Positions 17,303 through 25,180 of a DNA stretch of 64,000 bases are shown one piece after another. This DNA comes from Aliitabrizicola sp041905595 (GTDB lineage Bacteria > Pseudomonadota > Alphaproteobacteria > Rhodobacterales > Rhodobacteraceae), in the NCBI GenBank assembly GCA_041905595.1, contig JAYRKT010000011.1, positions 50,275-114,274 of the forward strand, given 5' to 3'. Numbering within the stretch: position 1 is the first letter of the stretch; the number at the start of each line of letters is the position of its first letter. The translations under genes and the position numbers were made by a program. Below the pieces are notes generated by a model. The model ran no database searches and had not been told where the DNA came from. It saw only the letters and a list, made by a program, of their open reading frames with translations.

Positions 17303-20300
17303 ATGGCCGGCATGGCTGAGACGCGGATTTTGCTGGGCGGCGCGCCGGAAGGCTTCGACGCCCGCCAGGTGGCCAAGGAAGCCGCGCGCGGCGCGCCGGT
17401 CGTCCATGTCGCGCGCGACGACAAGCGGATGGAGGCGATGCGCACGGCGCTGGCCTTCTTTGCGCCCGACCTGGCGGTTCTGACGCTGCCCGCCTGGGAT
17501 TGCCTGCCCTATGACCGCGTCTCGCCCAACCCGGAGATCTCGGCGGCGCGGATGGCGACGCTGGCGGCGCTGGCCGGGGGGCTCGCCGGTCCTTTCGTGC
17601 TTCTGACGACGCTGAATGCCGCCACTCAGCGGATCCCGGCGCGCGAGGTGCTGCGCGAGGCGTCCTTCAGCGCCATGGTCGGCGCCCGCGTGAATGAGGA
17701 GCGGCTGAAGGGCTATCTCGCCCGGATGGGATTCTCGCCGACATCGACCGTGACCGAGCCGGGCGACTATGCCATTCGGGGCGGGATCGTCGACATCTAT
17801 CCGCCGGGTCCGACCGGGCCGGTGCGGCTGGATTTCTTCGGTGATGTTCTGGACGGCGCGCGGCGCTTCGATGCCGAGTCGCAACGCACGATCGAGAAGC
17901 TGAATGCGGTCGAACTCGCACCCGTATCCGAGGTTATGCTGGACGAGGCCGCGATCACCCGGTTCCGGCAGACCTATCGCCTCGAATTCGGTGCGGCTGG
18001 CACCGATGACCCGCTTTACGAGGCGGTCAGTGCGGGCCGCAAGCATCAGGGGATGGAGCACTGGCTGCCCTTCTTCCACGAGCGGCTCGAGACGCTGTTC
18101 GACTATCTGCCCGAAGCTTCGGTGATGCTCGACGACCAGATCACCCCCGCCCGCTTGTCCCGGTGGGAAGCGGTAGCGGATGCCTTTGACTCGCGGCGCG
18201 AGGCCATGGGGCAGAAAGGGCGGATGGACACGGTCTACAAGCCCGCTGCGCCGGACCTGCTCTATCTCGACGATGCGGCATGGGAAAAGGCGGTTGCGGG
18301 GCACCGGGTGATCCAGCTTTCGCCATTGCCGCAATCGCCGGGGCCGGGCGTGCTGGATGCGGGCGGGCGGATCGGGCGGAACTTCGCGCCGGAGCGGCAG
18401 CAGGAAAGCATCAGTCTTTTCGGGGCCTTGGCCGACCATGTTCGCGCGCTCCGCGCCGATCATCAGGTCATCATTGCCAGCTGGTCCGAAGGCGCCCGCG
18501 AGCGACTGAAGGGGCTGATCGAGGATCAGGGCCTGACGGCGGCGACCGAAATCCGCGACATGCGCGACGTTGCCGAAGGCAGGGGCAAGCTGTTCCTCGC
18601 CATCTGGCCGCTGGAGCAGGGCTTCACCGCGCCGGGGCTAGCCGTCATCTCCGAGCAGGACGTGCTGGGCGACCGGCTGGTCGCCAAGCCGCGCAAGAAG
18701 CGCAAGGCCGAGAATTTCGTCAGCGAGATCAACACGCTGACCCCGGGCGATCTGGTCGTGCATGTCGAGCATGGCGTCGGCCGCTACAAGGGGCTCGAGA
18801 CGATCACCGCGCTAGGCGCGCCCCATGCCTGCCTTCTGATCGAATATGCCGAGGAGGCTAGGCTTTACCTGCCGGTCGAGAACATCGAGCTTCTCAGCCG
18901 CTACGGGCACGAGGAGGGGCTGCTCGACAAGCTGGGCGGCGGGGCCTGGCAGGCGAAGAAGGCCAAGCTCAAGCAGCGCATCCGCGAGATCGCCGAGCGC
19001 CTGATGCGGATCGCCGCCGAGCGCCACCTGCGCCACGCGCCGATCCTCGAAGCACCCCATTCGATCTGGGAGGCCTTCGCGGCGCGCTTCCCCTATCAGG
19101 AGACGGACGACCAGTTGTCGGCCATCGCCGATGTGGTGAAGGACCTCGAATCCGGCAGTCCGATGGACCGGCTGGTGGTGGGCGACGTGGGCTTTGGCAA
19201 GACCGAGGTTGCGATGCGCGCGGCCTTCGTCGCGGCGATGGCGGGGATGCAGGTCGCGGTGGTCTGCCCCACCACGCTGCTCGCCCGGCAGCATTACCGC
19301 AGCTTTGCCGAGCGCTTCCGCGGTTTTCCGATGCAGGTCCGGCAACTGTCGCGCTTCGTCTCGCAGGGCGAGGCCAACAAGACGCGGGCGGGCTTGGCCG
19401 ACGGCTCGGTCGATATCTGCATCGGCACCCATGCGCTTCTGGCAAAGGGCATCCGTTTCAAGTCGCTTGGCCTGCTCATCATCGACGAGGAGCAGCATTT
19501 CGGTGTCGCCCACAAGGAGCGGCTGAAGGAGATGCGGTCCGAGGTCCACGTCCTGACCCTGACCGCTACGCCGATCCCGCGCACGCTGCAACTGAGCCTC
19601 ACCGGTGTTCGCGACCTGTCGATCATCGCGACGCCTCCGGTGGACCGTCTGGCAATACGAACATACGTTTCTGAATTCGATACCGTGACGCTGCGCGAGG
19701 CGCTCTTGCGGGAACGCTATCGCGGCGGGCAGAGCTTCTTTGTCGTGCCGCGGATCAAGGACCTGCCGGATATCGAGGATTTCCTGAAGACCCATGTGCC
19801 GGAGGTGACCTATGTCATCGCGCATGGCCAGCTGGCCGCGGGCGATCTCGACGAGCGGATGAACGAATTCTACGACGGGAAATACGACGTCCTCCTGTCC
19901 ACGACCATCGTGGAGTCGGGCCTAGACATCCCGACCGCCAACACGATGATCGTGCATCGCGCCGACATGTTTGGACTGAGCCAGCTTTACCAGATCCGGG
20001 GGCGTGTGGGCCGGGCCAAGACGCGCGCCTACTGCTACCTGACGACAAAGCCGCGCGCGCCGCTGACGCCGCAGGCGATGAAACGGCTGCGACTTCTGGG
20101 GTCGCTCGACAGCCTCGGGGCCGGGTTCAACCTTGCCAGCCACGACCTCGACCTGAGGGGCGCGGGCAACCTTTTGGGCGAGGAGCAGTCGGGCCATATC
20201 AAGGAAGTCGGCTACGAGCTTTACCAGCAGATGCTGGAGGAGACGATCCAGAAGATCCGCTCGGGCGAGATCGCCGGGCTGACCGATGCCGACGATCAAT

Positions 20301-20755
20301 GGGCGCCGCAGATCAACCTCGGTGTGCCGGTGCTGATCCCCGAGGAGTATATCCCCGATCTCGACGTGCGGCTGGGCCTTTACCGGCGGCTGTCCTCGCT
20401 GACGACCAAGGTGGAACTGGAAGGCTTCGCCGCCGAACTGATCGACCGCTTCGGCCCGCTGCCGAAGGAGGTCAACACACTGATGCTGATCGTCCGCATC
20501 AAGGCGATGTGCAAACGCGCCGGGATCAGCAGGATCGACGGCGGGCCCAAGGGGGCGACCGTCCAGTTCCACAACGACAAATTCGCCAATCCGGCGGGGC
20601 TTGTCGATTTCCTCAAGGCTCAGGGTCCGGGGGCGAAGGTCAGCGGCAACAAGATCGTGCTTCTGCAAGAGTGGAAGACGGAAAGCGAACGCATCAAGGG
20701 CGCCTTCGCTATCGCCCGCGACCTGGCCGAGCAGGTCGTCAAGGCGAAGGCCTGA
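17303..20755 (+). CDS. mfd: Transcription-repair coupling factor Mfd
   Basis: 1150 residues, full length. The N-terminal UvrB-like region includes DLAVLTLPAWDCLPYDRVSPNPE and EPGDYAIRGGIVDIYPPG. The CarD-like RNA-polymerase-interaction domain starts near LTPGDLVVHVEHGVGRYKGLE (about residue 480). The superfamily 2 translocase has Walker A VGDVGFGKTEVAMR, motif II IIDEEQHFG and motif III LTATPIPRTL, then the relay region DLRGAGNLLGEEQSGHIKEVGYELY. Mfd removes stalled RNA polymerase and recruits UvrA to template-strand lesions. The start ATG at 17303 has GGAG about 8 bases upstream; an ATG three codons later is an alternative. Confidence 0.97.
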   Translation: MAGMAETRILLGGAPEGFDARQVAKEAARGAPVVHVARDDKRMEAMRTALAFFAPDLAVLTLPAWDCLPYDRVSPNPEISAARMATLAALAGGLAGPFVLLTTLNAATQRIPAREVLREASFSAMVGARVNEERLKGYLARMGFSPTSTVTEPGDYAIRGGIVDIYPPGPTGPVRLDFFGDVLDGARRFDAESQRTIEKLNAVELAPVSEVMLDEAAITRFRQTYRLEFGAAGTDDPLYEAVSAGRKHQGMEHWLPFFHERLETLFDYLPEASVMLDDQITPARLSRWEAVADAFDSRREAMGQKGRMDTVYKPAAPDLLYLDDAAWEKAVAGHRVIQLSPLPQSPGPGVLDAGGRIGRNFAPERQQESISLFGALADHVRALRADHQVIIASWSEGARERLKGLIEDQGLTAATEIRDMRDVAEGRGKLFLAIWPLEQGFTAPGLAVISEQDVLGDRLVAKPRKKRKAENFVSEINTLTPGDLVVHVEHGVGRYKGLETITALGAPHACLLIEYAEEARLYLPVENIELLSRYGHEEGLLDKLGGGAWQAKKAKLKQRIREIAERLMRIAAERHLRHAPILEAPHSIWEAFAARFPYQETDDQLSAIADVVKDLESGSPMDRLVVGDVGFGKTEVAMRAAFVAAMAGMQVAVVCPTTLLARQHYRSFAERFRGFPMQVRQLSRFVSQGEANKTRAGLADGSVDICIGTHALLAKGIRFKSLGLLIIDEEQHFGVAHKERLKEMRSEVHVLTLTATPIPRTLQLSLTGVRDLSIIATPPVDRLAIRTYVSEFDTVTLREALLRERYRGGQSFFVVPRIKDLPDIEDFLKTHVPEVTYVIAHGQLAAGDLDERMNEFYDGKYDVLLSTTIVESGLDIPTANTMIVHRADMFGLSQLYQIRGRVGRAKTRAYCYLTTKPRAPLTPQAMKRLRLLGSLDSLGAGFNLASHDLDLRGAGNLLGEEQSGHIKEVGYELYQQMLEETIQKIRSGEIAGLTDADDQWAPQINLGVPVLIPEEYIPDLDVRLGLYRRLSSLTTKVELEGFAAELIDRFGPLPKEVNTLMLIVRIKAMCKRAGISRIDGGPKGATVQFHNDKFANPAGLVDFLKAQGPGAKVSGNKIVLLQEWKTESERIKGAFAIARDLAEQVVKAKA

Positions 20756-20765
20756 GGCCTTCGCC

Positions 20766-20813
20766 GCAATTTTCTTCGAAGAGATTTGCCAAGATCCTTC
20801 CAAAGCATCTTGG
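20766..20813 (+). repeat. REP-like element B, copy 1 (double hairpin)
   Basis: Two adjoining hairpins lie 11 bases after the mfd stop. Hairpin 1 (20766-20789) begins GCAATTTTCTTC and ends GAAGAGATTTGC; it is almost fully paired, counting G-U, with a central TTCGAA. Hairpin 2 is CCAAGAT (20789-20795) with ATCTTGG (20807-20813). A close relative in the opposite orientation lies at 24934-24980. The element fills the gap between convergent mfd and the MFS gene, which ends at 20819, and may terminate transcription both ways. Confidence 0.7.
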
Positions 20814-20818
20814 TCCGG

Positions 20819-22027
20819 TCAGGCAGCCACCCGCCGCGGCATGACTGCCATCAGGCTGCGACCCAGCAGGGCAAAGAGTCCGACGCCGATCATCAGTGGC
20901 AGCGGCGTGCCGTCGAAGGCAAGGCCAAGCGGTGCCGCCAGCGCTACCCCCAGGACGGTCGAGATCGCCCCGACGGCCGAGGCCGCCATGCCGGCGATAT
21001 GGCCAACCGGCTCCAGGGCCAGCGCGTTCAGGTTGCCCATGATCATGCCCATCATGAAGAACAGCACGACCATCCAGATCACGAAGACAGCGAAGAAGGC
21101 ACTGTCCGGAAGGCTGCCGCTGAAGGTCAGAACAAGAACGAGCGCGGTCGCGCCCAGGATCACGGACAGGGCCAGGGTGATGAGGTGGCGCATGCCAAGC
21201 CGCATGACCAGCCGCGCGTTGGTAAAGCTTGAGGCCGCGGAGAACAGGGCGACCAACGCGAACCAAAAAGGAAAGGTCTCGGCCCGGTCGAAGCTTTGCT
21301 CGAAAATCGGCTGGATCGACGAAATCGTGCCGAACAGCATCCCGAAGCAGAGGGACATGACCGCCGTCGCAAGCTGCACCGTCCGGTGCGAATAGACCTC
21401 GGCAAAGGCGCGGGCGAGGGAGCCCAGATGCAGGGGCCGGCGCCGCTCGGGGGGCAACGTCTCGGGCTGACGCAGGCCGAGCCACAGATTAGCCACGACC
21501 GAGAAGACCACGAAGGCCAGAAACAGGCTGCGCCAACCGGCGACATGGATGATCGCCATGCCCATCGCCGGGGCGAGTGCTGGAACCAGCATGAAGACGA
21601 TCATTGCAAAGCTGATGATCCGTGCCATCGCCCGGCCGGAATGGTTGTCTCGCACCATGGCCAGCGACACGATCCTCGGCGCGGCAGCGCCCAGCCCCTG
21701 CAGCACGCGTGCGGCCAGGATCAGATCGAGCGAGGGCGCCGCCCAGGCCAGCATTGCGCCAAGACAGTAAAGCGCAGAGCCGACAAGGATGACCCGCTTT
21801 CGGCCGAACGCATCCGAGATAGGTCCGGCGAAGAAGGTGCCAATCCCCATGCCGAGGACGAAACTTGTCACCACGAGTTGCGCCGCGTTCGGATTATCGG
21901 GCGAAAGCTCGACCGCGATCGAGGGCAGTGCCGGCAGCATGGAATCGATCGAGAAGGCGATCGTGGCGAACAGCATCGCGACCAGCGCGATGAACTCGGC
22001 CTGGGGAAGGGGTTTGGTCGGGGTCAT
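20819..22027 (-). CDS. MFS transporter, Bcr/CflA drug-efflux family
   Basis: 402 residues with twelve hydrophobic helices. Early motifs are LPALPSIAVELSPDN and VVTSFVLGMGIGTFFAGPISDAFGRKRVILVGS, the MFS motif A of the Bcr/CflA branch, with ARVLQGLGAAAPRI next. Such proteins export drugs, sulfonamides or dipeptides by proton antiport. The ATG at 22027 overlaps the stop of the DsbA-like gene as ATGA, so the two are translationally coupled in a three-gene operon with the acyl-CoA ligase. Confidence 0.88.
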   Translation of the reverse strand: MTPTKPLPQAEFIALVAMLFATIAFSIDSMLPALPSIAVELSPDNPNAAQLVVTSFVLGMGIGTFFAGPISDAFGRKRVILVGSALYCLGAMLAWAAPSLDLILAARVLQGLGAAAPRIVSLAMVRDNHSGRAMARIISFAMIVFMLVPALAPAMGMAIIHVAGWRSLFLAFVVFSVVANLWLGLRQPETLPPERRRPLHLGSLARAFAEVYSHRTVQLATAVMSLCFGMLFGTISSIQPIFEQSFDRAETFPFWFALVALFSAASSFTNARLVMRLGMRHLITLALSVILGATALVLVLTFSGSLPDSAFFAVFVIWMVVLFFMMGMIMGNLNALALEPVGHIAGMAASAVGAISTVLGVALAAPLGLAFDGTPLPLMIGVGLFALLGRSLMAVMPRRVAA

Positions 22028-22662
22028 TCCCTGGCCTTTTTGGCGAGCTCGTCGATGACCTGCCCCCAGAGAGCCGGAGGCTGCGCCCCCGAGACGACGT
22101 AGCGGTCAGCGATGATGTAGGTCGGCACGGCATTGATGCCACGACTGCGGGCATGCGCGTCGCGGTCCAGGATCATCTGGCGGTCGGCATCCGAGGCGAG
22201 CAGGCGTTCCACCATCGCCCGGTCAAGCCCGGTTTCGGCAGCAAGATCGGCCAACACGCCCGCCTCGCCGATGTCGCGCCCTTCGCGCCAATAGGCGCGG
22301 AACAAGGCGGCAACCATCGGGCTTTGCTTTTCCTCGAGGCCCGCCCAGTGGATCAGCCGGTGGGCGTCAACCGTGTTCGGTATCCGCGTCATCCTGGCGA
22401 ATTCCATGGTGACACCGGCCTCTGCCGCGATCTTCTCGATCTGGACATGCATGTCGATCACCCGCTGCCGGCTGCCGAAGCGCGCCTCGAGCCACTGGGC
22501 GCGGTCCACGCCCTCGGGGGGCATGTCGGGGTTCAGCTGAAAGGGCTGCCACTCGATCGTGAAGGGATGGCCCGGATGCGCCTCGAGTGCGCGGTCGAGA
22601 TTGCCCTTGCCGATATAGCACCAGGGGCAGACGGGGTCGGAAAAGATATCAAGCCGAACCAT
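22024..22662 (-). CDS. DsbA-family (FrnE-like) thioredoxin-fold oxidoreductase
   Basis: 212 residues from ATG 22662, which overlaps the end of the ligase gene by 14 bases. The redox motif CPWC sits in IFSDPVCPWCYIGKGNLDRAL, right after the first strand, with no signal peptide, so it is cytoplasmic. FQLNPDMPPEG and AVPTYIIADRYVVSGAQ are typical of the FrnE/HCCA-isomerase branch. Members act as disulfide oxidoreductases or isomerases; the partner here is unknown. It lies in an ATGA-coupled operon between the ligase and the MFS gene. Confidence 0.88.
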   Translation of the reverse strand: MVRLDIFSDPVCPWCYIGKGNLDRALEAHPGHPFTIEWQPFQLNPDMPPEGVDRAQWLEARFGSRQRVIDMHVQIEKIAAEAGVTMEFARMTRIPNTVDAHRLIHWAGLEEKQSPMVAALFRAYWREGRDIGEAGVLADLAAETGLDRAMVERLLASDADRQMILDRDAHARSRGINAVPTYIIADRYVVSGAQPPALWGQVIDELAKKARE

Positions 22663-24184
22663 GACGGGACTCCCAGTCCTGCCGCAGGACGCGGCGCAGG
22701 ACCTTGTTGTTGGCGTTCTTTGGAAGCGCCTCGACCCGCAGGAAGAGGCGCGGCTGCTTGTAGCGGGCGAGGCGCGAAGCGGCATGCGCGGCAAGCGCCG
22801 CCTCGTCCAGGTCCCTGTCGGAGGTGTAGAAGCATGCAATCACCGTGACCGAGGGCCGGACGGCGACCTCGGCCGCGGCAACCTCCTGCAGCCCCGGGAA
22901 GCCCGCGATTGCCGCCTCGACCTCGACTGGAGAGACGCGGTAGCCGCCCGCGTTCATCATGTCGTCGCTACGGCCCAGATAGTGGAAGGCGCCGTCCTCG
23001 GCCATCGCGACGGTGTCGCCCGTCAGGAACCAATCCCCAGCGAATTTCGCCTTTGTTTCCTCTTTGGCCTCAAAATAGCCGAGGAACAGGCCGGGATCGT
23101 CTGTGGCGACTGCAAGGATACCCGGTTGCCCGACCGGGACCGGCGCCCCGGTCTCGCCGAGCACCGCCAGTCGGCGGCCAGGTTGGGCGTAGCCGATGGC
23201 CCCCTCGGGAGCAGGTCGGGAGGGCGAGGAGGAGACGAAGGTCGAACATTCCGACAGGCCGAGCGCTTCGTGCAGGTCGGTGCCGGTCACCGCCCGCCAT
23301 TCGGCGCGGAGCGCGCGGGGCAGGCTTTCCCCGGCCGAAAGGCCGTGGCGCAGCCGGGGCAGCGCCGGCACGGTCGCACGCAGCATCTGACGGATCACGC
23401 CAGGAGCGGCGGCGAAGATCGTCGCGTCGAAGCGTTTCATCAGCAGCGGCAACTGGTCGGGGGTGACCCCCGCCGCCGGGATCAGCGCCGTCGCGCCCGC
23501 CGCCCAGGGGTCCATCAGCCCGGTGCCGAGGGTGTAGGTCCAGTTGAAGGCCCCGGCATGCATCAGCCGGTCGCTCTCCGTCAGGCCGGTCCAGCCGTCG
23601 CGCATCATCTCCCGCGCCCAGACGGCCCTGTGGGCATGCATGACCGCACGCGGGGTCCCGGAACTGCCCGAGGTGAAGACCATGTAGGCCAGCCGATCCG
23701 GATCGCCCATCGCCCAGTCGCAGGGGGCGAGCTTCTCCATCTCGGCGATCTCGTCGGTCGTCACCACCGGCAGCGTCGGATCCGAAGGGCGCAGTACGCC
23801 TGTTCCGGCGATGACCAGAGCGGGGCGGAGCAGGGCGGCGAGGCGGTCCACCTCGCCCTCGGTCAACTGGGTCGAGGTCGGCACCGGCACGAGGCCGGCG
23901 GCGACACAGCCAAGGAAGGCGATCGGGAAAGCCACCTCATGCCCGATCCGCAGCAGGACCCGGTCGCCGGGGGCGAAGCCGCGCGCCAGAAGGCCCGCAC
24001 CGCAGCCGCGCACGGCAGCGATCAGGCGGCCATAGCTCCACCGTTCGGCGCCGCGCGGGGAGACGATCTGCAGCGCGTTCTTGTCCGGCGTCGCCTCGCC
24101 CCGCGCCAGCACATGATGCGCGAGGTTGAAGGGCCGCGGACAAGCCTGCGGCGGTCCGGTGTCGATGATCGAAAGGGGCATCAT
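22649..24184 (-). CDS. AMP-forming acyl-CoA synthetase (benzoate-CoA-ligase-like)
   Basis: 511 residues. It activates a carboxylic acid to acyl-AMP, then to acyl-CoA. The P-loop is YMVFTSGSSGTPRAVMH (about 168-184), the acyl-pocket motif is LSECSTFVSSS, the adenylation motif GDTVAMAEDGAFHYLGRSDDMMNAGGYRVSP, and the C-terminal catalytic Lys is in LPKNANNKVLRR. The overall layout is closest to the benzoate-CoA ligase branch, but no ring-degradation genes are near, so the substrate is open. It is divergent from an XRE-cupin regulator with 51 bases between, and is the first gene of the ligase, DsbA-like and MFS operon. Confidence 0.88.
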   Translation of the reverse strand: MMPLSIIDTGPPQACPRPFNLAHHVLARGEATPDKNALQIVSPRGAERWSYGRLIAAVRGCGAGLLARGFAPGDRVLLRIGHEVAFPIAFLGCVAAGLVPVPTSTQLTEGEVDRLAALLRPALVIAGTGVLRPSDPTLPVVTTDEIAEMEKLAPCDWAMGDPDRLAYMVFTSGSSGTPRAVMHAHRAVWAREMMRDGWTGLTESDRLMHAGAFNWTYTLGTGLMDPWAAGATALIPAAGVTPDQLPLLMKRFDATIFAAAPGVIRQMLRATVPALPRLRHGLSAGESLPRALRAEWRAVTGTDLHEALGLSECSTFVSSSPSRPAPEGAIGYAQPGRRLAVLGETGAPVPVGQPGILAVATDDPGLFLGYFEAKEETKAKFAGDWFLTGDTVAMAEDGAFHYLGRSDDMMNAGGYRVSPVEVEAAIAGFPGLQEVAAAEVAVRPSVTVIACFYTSDRDLDEAALAAHAASRLARYKQPRLFLRVEALPKNANNKVLRRVLRQDWESRHGSA

Positions 24185-24235
24185 CCGGACTTACGCCCCT
24201 GTCCCGGCCGTTGCAAGGCGGGCTGCCCTGCCGTA

Positions 24236-24886
24236 ATGCACAAGGCCATGAGCAAAGTTGCGAAGTCCAGCATCGATGGTCCCAGCCTGATCCGCATCGC
24301 GCGCGAGAGCGGGGCGGATGCGCCTGTCGAGCCGCTGAACCTCGGCCAGCGGGTGCGCGACCTGCGCAAGGCACGGGGCTGGACGCTGGAACAGGCGGCG
24401 GTGCAGGCGGGGCTGGCGCGCTCGACGCTCTCGAAGATCGAGAACGGCCAGATGTCGCCCACCTACGAGGCGCTGAAGAAGCTGGCCGAGGGGCTGGCGA
24501 TCTCGGTCCCGCAGCTCTTCACCCCGCCGTCCAAGGCGCAGGTGACAGGCCGGCGCGCGGTGACGCGGGCGGGCGAGGGGCAGGCGCAGGCCACCACGAC
24601 CTACGAGCACGAGCTACTCGCCGCGCAACTGACCCGCAAGCAGATGCTGCCATACCGCGCCCGCATCCGCGCCCGGGACATGGACGAATTCGACGGCTGG
24701 ATCCGCCATGACGGCGAGGAGTTCCTCTATGTCCTGACCGGGGTCATCCGCCTCTACACCGAGTTCTACGAGCCGGTGGAGATGAAGCGCGGCGACAGCG
24801 CCTATTACGACGCGACCATGGGGCACAACGTCGTCTCGGTCTCGGAAGAGGACGCGACGGTGCTTTGGGTGACGTCGCTGGTGTGA
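24236..24886 (+). CDS. XRE-family regulator with C-terminal cupin domain
   Basis: 216 residues from ATG 24236, or 212 from ATG 24248, which has AAGG closer by. A helix-turn-helix occupies about residues 37-92: LGQRVRDLRKARGWTLEQAAVQAGLARSTLSKIENGQMSPTYEALKKLAEGL. A linker and a cupin fold follow (GWIRHDGEEFLYVLTGVIRLYTEFYEPVEMKRGDSAYYDATMGHNV). Such regulators sense a small ligand through the cupin and usually control the adjacent gene. It diverges from the acyl-CoA ligase operon, so that operon is the likely target. Confidence 0.88.
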   Translation: MHKAMSKVAKSSIDGPSLIRIARESGADAPVEPLNLGQRVRDLRKARGWTLEQAAVQAGLARSTLSKIENGQMSPTYEALKKLAEGLAISVPQLFTPPSKAQVTGRRAVTRAGEGQAQATTTYEHELLAAQLTRKQMLPYRARIRARDMDEFDGWIRHDGEEFLYVLTGVIRLYTEFYEPVEMKRGDSAYYDATMGHNVVSVSEEDATVLWVTSLV

Positions 24887-24933
24887 ATTGGGGGCGCTTG
24901 CAGCGCGCCAGAGCGTTCCTGTCAGGCGCGGCA

Positions 24934-24980
24934 CCAAAAGTCTTCGAGGACCTTTGGCAAATTTCTTCGAAGGAGTTTGC
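24934..24980 (+). repeat. REP-like element B, copy 2 (inverted relative to copy 1)
   Basis: Hairpin AAAAGTCTTCGAGGACCTTT (24936-24955) is followed by a 24-base hairpin that begins GCAAATTTCTTC and ends GAAGGAGTTTGC (24957-24980), which pairs fully if two G-U pairs are counted. The reverse complement of copy 1 matches it: TTGGCAAAT.TCTTCGAAG is shared. It sits between two convergent genes, the XRE regulator and the entericidin-like gene. Confidence 0.7.
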
Positions 24981-25007
24981 TCCGGCGCGGCCGTCAGACC
25001 GGGATGA

Positions 25008-25139
25008 TCAGTAGCCACCGCCGATCATGTTGCCGACTGCCTGCGCGCCGCCGGTGATGTCCTGACCGACACCCGCGACGGTGTTGCAGGCGGCAAGCGC
25101 GAGCGTGGCGATGAGGGCGAGGGTGCGGATCGTGGTCAT
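25008..25139 (-). CDS. Entericidin A/B-like small lipoprotein
   Basis: 43 residues. A lipoprotein signal ends in ALAAC (Cys18), followed by a short mature part, NTVAGVGQDITGGAQAVGNM, then a Gly-rich end. The NTVxGxGxDI-x-x-GG pattern is that of the entericidin family, small cell-envelope lipoproteins named after an E. coli toxin-antidote pair; in alphaproteobacteria they are common single genes of unclear role. A ribosome site (GGAGGACAG) lies upstream. It follows the YejA-like gene by 41 bases and could be on the same transcript. Confidence 0.88.
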   Translation of the reverse strand: MTTIRTLALIATLALAACNTVAGVGQDITGGAQAVGNMIGGGY

Positions 25140-25180
25140 GCCTGTCTGTCCTCCGAAATCTTGGGCCGTTTGCAGGCCGG

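Noticed and set aside
22661..24235. Apparent long N-terminal extension of the XRE-cupin regulator
   Set aside because: It is antisense to the acyl-CoA ligase gene and has no conserved domain; the regulator starts at 24236 or 24248.
24887..24925. Possible terminator hairpin GGCGC-TTGCA-GCGCC-like after the XRE regulator
   Set aside because: Stem is short and imperfect and there is no T run; element B just downstream is a better end signal.
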